This document shows positions 1 through 7,368 of a stretch of DNA of 36,660 nucleotides, piece after piece; the stretch's first letter is position 1, and the number at the start of each line of letters is the position of its first letter. This stretch comes from Acidobacteriota bacterium (lineage in GTDB: Bacteria > Acidobacteriota > Aminicenantia > UBA2199). The stretch spans positions 1-36,660 of the forward strand of contig JALOLA010000013.1 in the NCBI GenBank assembly GCA_025456205.1. The letters are read 5' to 3'. The notes under the pieces were generated by a model. That model ran no database searches. It was given only the letters and a program-made list of their open reading frames with translations, and had not been told where the DNA came from. The position numbers and the translations under genes were made by a program.

Positions 1-375
1 TCCAAGCCTGACCTTCTCCTGTTGTGGTCCCCGGCGCTGGACGTCGCTGCCGACGGCTGGTTCGTGAAGCTGCTCCAGGGCCGGGCGAATGCCGCGGCTT
101 ATTCGCCCCTGGAGCACGCCGGGGCGACGACTCCTCCGACCTGCATCGTCAACGGCGACAGGGACACCCTGACGCCGCTGACCAAGGCGGAGCGGTTCCG
201 CGATCGCGTGATGCGGGCGGGTGGCGTCTGCGAGCTGCATGTCTATCCGGGAGTGGGTCATTTGCTGACCCGCAATCTGGCGGACCAGGAAGATAATTTC
301 GACCCCGACCCGAAATTCAAGGCCGACGGCATCGCCCGGATGGAACGATTTCTGCGAAAGCACGGCTATCTTTAA
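1..375 (+). CDS. Alpha/beta hydrolase, C-terminal part (cut by window edge)
   Basis: The reading frame is open from base 1 and ends at TAA 373-375, so only the last 124 residues are visible. They look like the end of a prolyl-oligopeptidase or acetyl-esterase type alpha/beta hydrolase. The motif GDRDTLTP carries the likely catalytic Asp and YPGVGHLL the likely catalytic His. The nucleophile elbow (GxSxG) would lie upstream, outside the window. A family assignment beyond 'esterase or peptidase fold' is not possible from this fragment. The next gene starts about 210 bases downstream on the same strand, with no obvious terminator between. Confidence 0.8.
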   Translation, partial: SKPDLLLLWSPALDVAADGWFVKLLQGRANAAAYSPLEHAGATTPPTCIVNGDRDTLTPLTKAERFRDRVMRAGGVCELHVYPGVGHLLTRNLADQEDNFDPDPKFKADGIARMERFLRKHGYL

Positions 376-584
376 TTTTACTACTTTAAACGTATCGAAA
401 AGCACGCCGAACCGTTGAATCCCGGCAAGTAAGCGATCTCACCGCGCGTCGATCCGGGCAACCCCAGTCATTGAACCGAAGACTCTCCGCGTTACGGCTT
501 TCCTTATACAAAAAAGTATCCTGTCAACGAATCGGCGGGCTGCCGCGTCAAAGCGTATTCAGGGCAACGGCCAAGGAGAAAACC

Positions 585-3500
585 ATGCAATTTGGCGCGA
601 AACGAATATGGCTTGTCGCAGCGCTCTCTGTTCTATTCTTCAGCTTGCCGGGCGCGGCCGCGGAAACGAAATTGCTGCGTTATCCGGATATCCATAAAAA
701 AGGGATCGTGTTTTGCTACGGCGGCGACCTGTACACCTCTTCGGTCACTGGGAAGAACGTCAGGCGACTAAGCGATTTTCCTGGAGAAGAGCTCTGGCCG
801 AAATTTTCTCCCGATGGCGAGCAGATCGCCTTTACGGCGGAATTCGCAGGAAACAAGGATGTTTACGTAATGTCGGTTCATGGCGGCCAGGCGAAGCGGT
901 TGACCTTTCACCCGGCGGCGGAGCATGTCGTTGACTGGCACCCGGACGGCAAAAGGATCATTTTCCGCTCCAACGGCAGCAGCTCCAGCTTCCGGTTCAA
1001 CCGGCTTCATGCCGTGCCGGTTCAGGGCGGGCTGCCGGCCGTTCTGGAATTGCCGGAAGCGGAGTCGTCCGGGTTCAACGATGCCGGAGACAAGGTCGCC
1101 TATTGCCGGACCAGCGTGGATGCGCTGCTCTTCAAAAGGTATCGCGGTGGCATGGTGCCAGCTATCTGGACCTATGATTTTCCGGCGCGCAGTGCGGAAC
1201 GGGTGATCGCCGATGGCTCCATCAACCATCACCCCGTGTGGATAGGCGAGCGCATCTATTTTGTCAGCGATCGCGGCAACCCCCGGGAACAGAATTTATG
1301 GGTGTATGATTGCAGCAGCAAAACCGTCCGTCAGATCACCTTTTTCAAGGAATGGGGCGTCAGGCAGCCGAGCAAGGGCGGCGATGAGATCATCTTTGAA
1401 AATGAAGGCGGGCTCCGGGTCTATAACACGAAAAGCGGGACGCTGCGCTCGCTGCGCATCGAGGTCCCCGGGACGTCCGGGCGGCCGGTGGCCCGGACGA
1501 TCGACGCCAAAGAATTCATCAGCGGCTCACCGGTACTGTCGGCGGATGGCAAGAAAGTGATCCTGGCCGCCAGGGGCGACCTGTTCCTCCTGGATCCCGA
1601 AAATAAGCTTGCCAGGAACCTGACCCGGACTCCGGGAGCCAACGAACGGTATCCGGTTTGGAGCCCCACGGGACGGCGCTTCGCCTACATTTCGGATCGC
1701 TCGGGAGAGGACCAGGTCTATATCCAGGATGAGGACGGCGGCCATGCGCCGCTGCAGGTGACCCATTGCATCGCCTCCCGGCTGGGTGCGCTCAACTGGT
1801 CGCCGGATGGAAAAAACATCGGCTACGCGGACCACCGGGCCTGCTTCTATCTCCTCGATATCGAACGCAGGGAGACCAAAAAAATCTTTTTCAACGCCTA
1901 TCTCGGCAGCGAGAAATTCGTGTCGGCTTCCTGGTCCCCGGATAGCCGTTGGCTCGCCTATGCCAGCGGGAATCCCAATTGGTTCAGTTCGATCTGGCTC
2001 TATTCCCTGGAAAACGGGAAAACCTGCCGGGTCACGGATGAATTTGTCCATTCAACAAATCCGCAATTCGATCCGGGAGGGAAATACCTCTACTGGATCG
2101 CCGCTTGCCAGGTCAATGTCGAGGATTCGTATTGGGATTTCGAGCATCATATGGTCAATCCCGCCAAAATCCTCGCGGCGACGCTGCAAAACGACATGCT
2201 TTCCCCGTTTTCGCCGGGACGGGAAATCAAAGCGGAAGAAAAGGAGGGCATGCCCTTGCCCTTGCGCATCGACGTGGAGGGATTGGGCCAAAGGGTGACC
2301 GCTCTGCCCAGCGAAGATTCCAATTACGGCAATCTCCTGGCGCTGAAGGGGAAATTGATCTATCGGTCCGAACCGGCCAAGGGCGAAGCATCGATCAGGG
2401 TGTTCGATATGGTCGGGAAAAAGGAATCACCGTTGCTGAAGGATGCCTGGTACTGCAGTCCCGCGGCTCATGCCGACGCGTTCGTGTATCGCACCGGGGG
2501 CACGATCGGCATTCTGGCGATGGGCGCGAATCAAAAAGCCGGGGACGTTCAGGTCGATCTCTCCGGCATGAAAATGACGATCGATAGTCGGAAAGAATGG
2601 CGGCAACTATTCCATGAGGCCTGGCGCATCCAGCGGGACTTCTTCTTTGACGAGAAGCTGCACGGTGTCGATTGGCAGGCGATGAAGCGGAAATATGAAA
2701 CGCTACTGCCTTTTGTGGCCTCGCGCCGGGACCTCAACTATCTGCTCGAAGATCTGTTTGCGGAGCTGGGTCAAAGCCATTTGGAAATTAAGGGTGGTGA
2801 TCTTCCGGAAATTCCCCGAGTCAAAAACGGCATACTCGGGATCGACCTGAAAGCGGATAAAAACAGCCGATTTTACAGGATCACCAGGATTTACCGCGGG
2901 CAAAATTGGGATGCGAAGCGGAGCAGCCCGCTCACGCTGCCGGGCATGAATATCAAGGCCGGGGATTATCTGCTGGCCATCGACGGGACGCCATTGCATG
3001 AAGGCGTCAACCCGGACTCATTATTGGAAAACAAGGCCGGCGCAACCGTCGCCTTGACCATTAATGCAGGACCTGCCTTGGAGGGCGCGAGAACGGTGCA
3101 GGTGAAAGCGGCGGAATTCTCGGAACAATGTGGTGATATCCTCCGCTACAACGATTGGGTTTTGAACAATATGGAAAAAGTGAGCCGGGCCAGCGGCGGG
3201 AAAGTCGGCTATATTCATATTCCTGATACGTACTACCCGGGAATCGAATCTTTTTTCCGCTACTATTATCCGCAACTCGACAAGCAGGCCTTGATCGTGG
3301 ATATCCGCTTCAACAGCGGCGGATACCCGGCCTATTGGATGATCGAGCGTTTGAACCGCAAGTTGATCTATTATTCCCATTTGCCTCATGGAAAAGCCTC
3401 GATCAAGGAGCCTGATCCGGGTTTTTTCGGCTCCAAGATATGCATCGCCAATGAATGGGCCGAGTCGGGCGGGGAAGTGCTTGCCGCCACCTTTCGTCAA

Positions 3501-3770
3501 ATGAATTGCGGGCTGCTTATTGGCCAAAGGACCTCCGGCAATTTAGCCTCCACCGGTGGGTTCCGTCTGCTGGATGGCGGCATCGTCGTTTATCCGGCAG
3601 AAGGGAAGCGAAACAACCAGGGTGAAAGCGTTATAGAAAACATCGGTGTTTTTCCCGATATCGATGTCAGCAACCGGCCGGACGAGGTGATCCGGGGAAG
3701 CGATCCGCAACTGGAGAGGGGCATCGACGAGATCATGAAGGAGTTGAAAGCAAAGGGAAATGGCGATTGA
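585..3770 (+). CDS. Tricorn-like protease (S41 family), secreted
   Basis: This is a 1061-aa protein close to the length of Thermoplasma tricorn protease, which trims oligopeptides released by larger proteases. The start ATG 585 is chosen because an AAGGAGA ribosome site lies at 573-579 and a signal peptide follows (hydrophobic core about residues 8-24, ending GAAA). An in-frame TTG at 471 would add a non-signal leader and is less likely. Residues about 30-340 and 350-660 carry repeated blades of the 'SPDGxxIAF' kind, fitting the two beta-propellers. After them come a C1 helical region, a PDZ-like segment and the S41 core. The catalytic residues of tricorn can be matched: Ser731-His732 (QSHLEI), nucleophile Ser961 in AESGGE and Glu1018 in IENIGVFPD. 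Codon use is visibly less GC-rich than in the next genes. Export suggests peptide breakdown outside the cytoplasm. Confidence 0.93.
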   Translation: MQFGAKRIWLVAALSVLFFSLPGAAAETKLLRYPDIHKKGIVFCYGGDLYTSSVTGKNVRRLSDFPGEELWPKFSPDGEQIAFTAEFAGNKDVYVMSVHGGQAKRLTFHPAAEHVVDWHPDGKRIIFRSNGSSSSFRFNRLHAVPVQGGLPAVLELPEAESSGFNDAGDKVAYCRTSVDALLFKRYRGGMVPAIWTYDFPARSAERVIADGSINHHPVWIGERIYFVSDRGNPREQNLWVYDCSSKTVRQITFFKEWGVRQPSKGGDEIIFENEGGLRVYNTKSGTLRSLRIEVPGTSGRPVARTIDAKEFISGSPVLSADGKKVILAARGDLFLLDPENKLARNLTRTPGANERYPVWSPTGRRFAYISDRSGEDQVYIQDEDGGHAPLQVTHCIASRLGALNWSPDGKNIGYADHRACFYLLDIERRETKKIFFNAYLGSEKFVSASWSPDSRWLAYASGNPNWFSSIWLYSLENGKTCRVTDEFVHSTNPQFDPGGKYLYWIAACQVNVEDSYWDFEHHMVNPAKILAATLQNDMLSPFSPGREIKAEEKEGMPLPLRIDVEGLGQRVTALPSEDSNYGNLLALKGKLIYRSEPAKGEASIRVFDMVGKKESPLLKDAWYCSPAAHADAFVYRTGGTIGILAMGANQKAGDVQVDLSGMKMTIDSRKEWRQLFHEAWRIQRDFFFDEKLHGVDWQAMKRKYETLLPFVASRRDLNYLLEDLFAELGQSHLEIKGGDLPEIPRVKNGILGIDLKADKNSRFYRITRIYRGQNWDAKRSSPLTLPGMNIKAGDYLLAIDGTPLHEGVNPDSLLENKAGATVALTINAGPALEGARTVQVKAAEFSEQCGDILRYNDWVLNNMEKVSRASGGKVGYIHIPDTYYPGIESFFRYYYPQLDKQALIVDIRFNSGGYPAYWMIERLNRKLIYYSHLPHGKASIKEPDPGFFGSKICIANEWAESGGEVLAATFRQMNCGLLIGQRTSGNLASTGGFRLLDGGIVVYPAEGKRNNQGESVIENIGVFPDIDVSNRPDEVIRGSDPQLERGIDEIMKELKAKGNGD

Positions 3771-3909
3771 AATCGCGATGGTAATTGCGGACAGGCGTTT
3801 TTCAGACGCTGGCTGAGCGGATAATCGGGGTGGTCGTTTCGGGATACATTGGCAGGCGGTGGGATTTTTTCCGCATACGTGCTTGTCCCATCCTGTCTCA
3901 TCGCGGTCC

Positions 3910-3938
3910 TTCCCAATGTCACCCGATATGGGTATAAT
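3910..3938 (+). promoter_or_regulatory. Possible sigma70-type promoter of the M29-like peptidase gene
   Basis: TTCCCA (3910-3915), 17 bases, then a perfect TATAAT (3933-3938). The -35 matches 4 of 6. The leader would be only about 12 bases and would start inside the strong GCGGAGGAGG ribosome site (3941-3950), so the box may be fortuitous. Confidence 0.35.
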
Positions 3939-3956
3939 GAGCGGAGGAGGCTGCCC

Positions 3957-5105
3957 ATGCTGACACTGGCCCCTGAGGAATTGGTCGCCCTGGTCCGTTC
4001 CGTGTTTCCCCGCTATGAGACCGACAAGGCCCTGGCCATCCTGGTCGATATTCCGCGCGAAGAGGCCCTCGACAATCCCGCCTGGAAAGAGCGCCGGCGC
4101 CTGGCCCGCGAGTGGCATGCCCTGCTGGACGCCCGGAAAGCGGAGATACCGCTCATGGAAGTGAAGCTGATCGCCTATGCCGACGTGGGCTCGAACAACG
4201 CCGACCTGCCGGCCGACGGCTATCTCCTGGCAGGACCGATGCCGGAGACTGCCGCCGAACTGGAACGTGCCGGCGAACGGGTGAGCTTCGAGCAGGTTTT
4301 CTCCGGCACGCAACTCTACCTGGCCCCGACCGAGTATTCCACTACCGCGCCGCTGAAAGTGGCGGCCAGGCGCCACGGCTTCCGGGCGGCGACCATGCCC
4401 GGCTTCGCTGCCTCGATGATCCCGGCCCTGCGCATCGACTACGGCGAGGTGGCGCGGCGGGTGGAGATCCTGCAGTCCAGGCTCAGCGCGGCCGACCATG
4501 CCGACATCTCCTTCGCGGTGGACGGCAGGAGCGGCTACGACATGCACTTCGACCTGCGCTGGCGCGCGGCCCATGCCAGCTCCGGGCGCTTTCCCGATGC
4601 TGGCACCGCGGGCAACCTGCCCAGCGGCGAGGCCTACATTGTCCCCTATGAGGGCGAGAAAGGCGAGGGGAGCCGAACCGCCGGTGTCCTGCCTGTCGAG
4701 ATCGACGGCGAGGTGGTCCTGTTCGATGTCCGCGCCAACCGCGCCGTGGCGGTGCGCGGCGACGGGGCGGCTGCCCGGGCCGAGCGCGCCCATCTGGCCG
4801 CCGAGCCGGCCTACGGCAACATGGCCGAGCTGGGCTTCGGCGTGCTGGCCGACTTCGGCCTGGAGCCGATCGGCGAGATCCTGCTCGACGAGAAGCTGGG
4901 CCTGCACATCGCCTTCGGGCGCAGCGAGCATTTCGGCGGCGCTGTGGGGCCCAAGGATTTTTCCGCGCCGGCGGCGGTCATCCACCTCGACCGCATCTAC
5001 ATCCCGCAGGCGCAGCCGCGCATCGCGGTGAACGCGGTGGTCCTGGGCTATGCCGACGGCCGCAGCGAAACCGTGATGGCCGGCGGCGCCTACGCCATTT
5101 TCTGA
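3957..5105 (+). CDS. M29-like (aminopeptidase T-type) metallopeptidase
   Basis: A 382-aa protein without a signal peptide, so probably cytoplasmic. M29 aminopeptidases remove N-terminal residues from peptides using two metal ions. The expected ligands are visible in order: Glu225 (NLPSGEAY), Glu291 (NMAELGFG), His317 (GLHIAFG), and His343 with Asp345 (VIHLDRI). The Tyr that normally follows the third ligand by seven residues is Glu324 here (RSEHFGG). The N-terminal 180 residues are only loosely like the family. Start ATG 3957 is fixed by the GGAGGAGG ribosome site at 3943-3950. The stop is one base before the start of the following MA-type peptidase gene, so the two are probably co-translated. 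Confidence 0.72.
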   Translation: MLTLAPEELVALVRSVFPRYETDKALAILVDIPREEALDNPAWKERRRLAREWHALLDARKAEIPLMEVKLIAYADVGSNNADLPADGYLLAGPMPETAAELERAGERVSFEQVFSGTQLYLAPTEYSTTAPLKVAARRHGFRAATMPGFAASMIPALRIDYGEVARRVEILQSRLSAADHADISFAVDGRSGYDMHFDLRWRAAHASSGRFPDAGTAGNLPSGEAYIVPYEGEKGEGSRTAGVLPVEIDGEVVLFDVRANRAVAVRGDGAAARAERAHLAAEPAYGNMAELGFGVLADFGLEPIGEILLDEKLGLHIAFGRSEHFGGAVGPKDFSAPAAVIHLDRIYIPQAQPRIAVNAVVLGYADGRSETVMAGGAYAIF

Positions 5106-5106
5106 C

Positions 5107-6273
5107 ATGGGCCCCGACTGGCAAAACCCGCATTACGAGTATTATCGCCAGCAGAGGCGACGGGCGTTTGCCGCTCTTGCCGTCCTCGCCCTCGTCGTGA
5201 TCGCCGTTTTGGCCCCCCGGCTGCTGCGGCGCGGCCCGGTCCCGGGCGCCGCGGCCGGGACGAGCGCCGCGGCACAGCCGCTTCGTTCCGCGCCCGCGCC
5301 CGCGCCCCGGCAGGTTCCGCGGCAGACGGGGATGGAAGAGCCCGCGGATGACTTTTTGCCGCCGTTCCCGGTGGCTGACGAGACCGGGCCGGCGATGCCC
5401 GCCCCGCTGCCCACGGCCCACGGCGGCAATGACGATTTCGCCGCGCGCAAGGCGTCGGCCCTCTCCCTCTATCGGCAGAACAAGCTGCCGGAGGCGCTGG
5501 AGCAGGTGCGGGCCGCCCTGGCCCTGCAGGCGGACGACGAGCTGCTCGAGCTGCTGGCGAAGCTGCAGCGGGAGATCCGCGTGCAGCGCAACTACGACCA
5601 GGCGCGCTCGGACAACTTCGTCGTGCTCTTCGACGGCTACGAGCATGAGGAGATAAGGCGCACGGTGCTGGACATCCTGAAGGACGCGTATGCCGAGATC
5701 GGCAAGGAACTGGATTTTTTCCCTTCCGAGCCCATCACCGTCATCCTGTACACCGGCGAGGATTTTTCCGACGTCACCCAGGCCCCGGGCTGGGCCGGCG
5801 GCATGTTCGGCAAGGTCGACGGCAAGATCCGCCTGCCGGTGCAGGGCGCCGAGGGCCAGGAGCGGACGCTGCGCCGGGTGCTGACCCATGAGTACGTCCA
5901 TGCCCTGCTGCACGCCCTGGCGCCGGCTACGCCCCTCTGGCTGCATGAGGGCCTGGCCCAGTACCTCAGCGGCGACCAGGCGGTCAGCGTGGCCCAGCTG
6001 ATCCCGCTGGCCATGCTGGCCAACGGCTTCCCGCGCCAGGCGCGGCCCGCCTACGTGGCCTATATGGAAAGCCTGCAGGCGGTGCAGGACCTGGTGGAGG
6101 AACGCGGCATGCCGCGCCTGCGCCGGCTGCTGGACGGGTTGGGCGCCGGCAAGGGCCTGGAAGCGGCCTTCGCCGCCGCCTATGGGCAGCCTTTCAGCCG
6201 CTGGGCGGCCGGATGGCGGCCGGTCGAGCGCGGGGAAACGGCGGCCACGGGGCCGGAAAAGAATGATGGATAA
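5107..6273 (+). CDS. Membrane-anchored MA-family (gluzincin) metallopeptidase with TPR-like segment
   Basis: A 388-aa protein whose ATG comes one base after the stop of the M29-like gene. One membrane segment spans about residues 17-37, followed by a Pro/Ala-rich linker to about residue 110. A TPR-like helical pair follows ('ALSLYRQNKLPEALEQVRAA'), then a peptidase-MA domain. Zinc site: His261-Glu262 and His265 in THEYVH, with the third ligand probably Glu281 in WLHEGLAQYLSG, an arrangement typical of gluzincins. The catalytic part should face the periplasm or outside. Substrate unknown. Together with the tricorn-like protease and the M29 enzyme it makes a peptidase-rich block. Confidence 0.82.
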   Translation: MGPDWQNPHYEYYRQQRRRAFAALAVLALVVIAVLAPRLLRRGPVPGAAAGTSAAAQPLRSAPAPAPRQVPRQTGMEEPADDFLPPFPVADETGPAMPAPLPTAHGGNDDFAARKASALSLYRQNKLPEALEQVRAALALQADDELLELLAKLQREIRVQRNYDQARSDNFVVLFDGYEHEEIRRTVLDILKDAYAEIGKELDFFPSEPITVILYTGEDFSDVTQAPGWAGGMFGKVDGKIRLPVQGAEGQERTLRRVLTHEYVHALLHALAPATPLWLHEGLAQYLSGDQAVSVAQLIPLAMLANGFPRQARPAYVAYMESLQAVQDLVEERGMPRLRRLLDGLGAGKGLEAAFAAAYGQPFSRWAAGWRPVERGETAATGPEKNDG

Positions 6274-6372
6274 AAAGAGATCAGACGCAGCTGCAGGCTC
6301 ATATTGCAACCGTTCGCCGGCAAAGGCTACAAGCGGAAAAGGCGAGGCTGAAGGGACGTGACCGCCGACGGG

Positions 6373-7035
6373 TCAGCGCCGCGGCAGCAGCAATGACCTG
6401 AGGCTGGAGAAGGCGCGGTCGATATTGGCGTCGTCGAGCAGGATAACGAACTCGGTGTAGGTGGAGACGACCTCGGTCACGTTGATGTTGTCCCAGGCCA
6501 GCAGCTTGAGGACCAGGTAGTAGATACCGGGGGCGGCCACGGTCTGCGGACTCAGGCGCAGGATGATCGCCGACAGCCCGTCATAGCGCGCCAGCAGGCG
6601 TTCGCCGGCAAAGATGCGCTGCATGGCGCCCGACAGGTCGGAGCTGACGATGGCCGTCACTTCGTCGGCGCCGCTGGAAAAAGTGACGAAGCGGTCGCCG
6701 CGCCCGCGGATCTCCTGCAGCAGCTTGATCTGCCTGGGCAGCATCGTCTCCGAGTTCCTGAACGTGAATTCGCTCAGGTGCGAGCGCACGGTGATGTCGC
6801 TGACATACTTGGCCATTTCCTTGGGTCGCGGCTGTTTTCCCCTGATCCGCTCCGCCAGCCGCTTCAGGGCCATGACCAGGGCGGCGTCACTGACGTCCTT
6901 GAGCAGCCGCTTCTCGATGCCCGGGCGCAGGGAACGGGCCAGGGCGGAGAGGTTGATGATCCCGGAGGCGAGTCCTTCCTCAAGGAAAGGCGTCTGGGCC
7001 ACGATCTTGCTGAGCGCGTCACTGATGGAAACCAT
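6373..7035 (-). CDS. ACT-domain protein with N-terminal helical (HTH-like) region, possible regulator
   Basis: A 220-aa protein. Residues 1-100 are mostly helical and contain 'SALARSLRPGIEKRL' and 'ALVMALKRLAERI', which could form a winged-helix or similar DNA-binding fold; this is an inference. Residues about 105-218 read as tandem ACT-like beta-alpha-beta units ('VTAIVSSDLSGAM', 'IYYLVLKLLAWDNINVTEV', 'FVILLDDANIDRAFSSL'). ACT domains usually bind amino acids. The gene is divergent from the LysW-like/homocitrate-synthase pair and shares its control region, so it could sense an amino acid and control that pair. There is no Shine-Dalgarno; a TATATT box ends 6 bases before the ATG, suggesting a leaderless mRNA. 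Confidence 0.7.
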   Translation of the reverse strand: MVSISDALSKIVAQTPFLEEGLASGIINLSALARSLRPGIEKRLLKDVSDAALVMALKRLAERIRGKQPRPKEMAKYVSDITVRSHLSEFTFRNSETMLPRQIKLLQEIRGRGDRFVTFSSGADEVTAIVSSDLSGAMQRIFAGERLLARYDGLSAIILRLSPQTVAAPGIYYLVLKLLAWDNINVTEVVSTYTEFVILLDDANIDRAFSSLRSLLLPRR

Positions 7036-7041
7036 GGTCCC

Positions 7042-7071
7042 AATATAGCAGAAATCGTTTTTTTAAGTCAA
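7042..7071 (-). promoter_or_regulatory. Promoter of the ACT-domain gene
   Basis: On the minus strand: TTGACT (7071-7066), 18 bases, then TATATT (7047-7042) with an upstream TG (extended -10). The box ends 6 bases before ATG 7035, which places the transcript start at about the initiation codon. The -35 overlaps the first copy of the 12-bp direct repeat. Confidence 0.55.
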
Positions 7072-7139
7072 TTTATTTGTAGCCGATGTTTAAAAATAAA
7101 CATTATTTCAATTAATTTAAAATAAAATCAATTTATTTG
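7068..7139 (+). repeat. 12-bp direct repeat TCAATTTATTTG, two copies exactly 60 bp apart
   Basis: Identical copies lie at 7068-7079 and 7128-7139 in the AT-rich spacer between divergent genes. Copy 1 overlaps the minus-strand -35 (7066-7071); copy 2 overlaps the plus-strand -35 (7137-7142). The position on both -35 elements suggests a shared operator, but the sequence is A/T-only except one C and one G, so chance is not excluded. Confidence 0.6.
7086..7103. promoter_or_regulatory. Inverted repeat ATGTTTA-N4-TAAACAT, possible operator
   Basis: A perfect 7-bp inverted repeat (7086-7092 and 7097-7103, loop AAAA) lies midway between the two divergent promoters. A second, weaker one, AAATAAA-N5-TTTATTT, lies at 7120-7138. 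With no G/C stem neither is a terminator, so a protein-binding site is the better reading. Confidence 0.4.
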
Positions 7140-7164
7140 ACGCTCAACGATGGATGGCTATAAT
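7137..7164 (+). promoter_or_regulatory. Promoter of the LysW-like/homocitrate-synthase pair
   Basis: TTGACG (7137-7142), 16 bases, then a perfect TATAAT (7159-7164). Transcription would start near 7171, giving a leader of about 24 bases that contains the GGAGG ribosome site (7184-7188) six bases before ATG 7195. Confidence 0.65.
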
Positions 7165-7194
7165 CGCGTTGAATATCACTTTTGGAGGTGTTTC

Positions 7195-7368
7195 ATGCTC
7201 ATTCTGGTTGAATGCCCGGTTTGCGGGGAAGAAAAGGAGTTCCCGGCCGATGCGGCCGTCGGGATGCGCCGCGGCTGCCGTCGCTGCTGGGCCGTGCTGG
7301 AGATCCGCGCGCTCGTGCCTTTGGAGGTCGCCAAAATTCCCTTATGCGCGGAGGACTTCGGGATATGA
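7195..7368 (+). CDS. LysW-like small zinc-binding carrier-type protein lacking the terminal Glu
   Basis: A 57-aa protein. It has the LysW layout: CPVC at Cys7/Cys10, a second pair Cys28/Cys31 (CRRC), an acidic/hydrophobic middle, then a tail AEDFGI. In LysW and related amino-group carrier proteins the first part is a zinc knuckle and the tail is EDWGE; the terminal Glu is joined to the amino group of aminoadipate or glutamate during lysine or arginine synthesis. Here the tail is nearly kept (EDFG) but the last residue is Ile57, and the middle/second knuckle is unusually basic (MRRGCRRC). The start ATG 7195 has a GGAGG site. The stop overlaps the start of the homocitrate-synthase-like gene (ATGA), so the two are translationally coupled. 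LysX, LysZ, LysY, LysJ and LysK are not in the window. Function without the terminal Glu is unknown. Confidence 0.78.
   Translation: MLILVECPVCGEEKEFPADAAVGMRRGCRRCWAVLEIRALVPLEVAKIPLCAEDFGI

Noticed and set aside
3543-5108. A 521-residue minus-strand frame opposite the M29-like gene
   Set aside because: All M29 metal ligands are on the plus strand, with a strong ribosome site.
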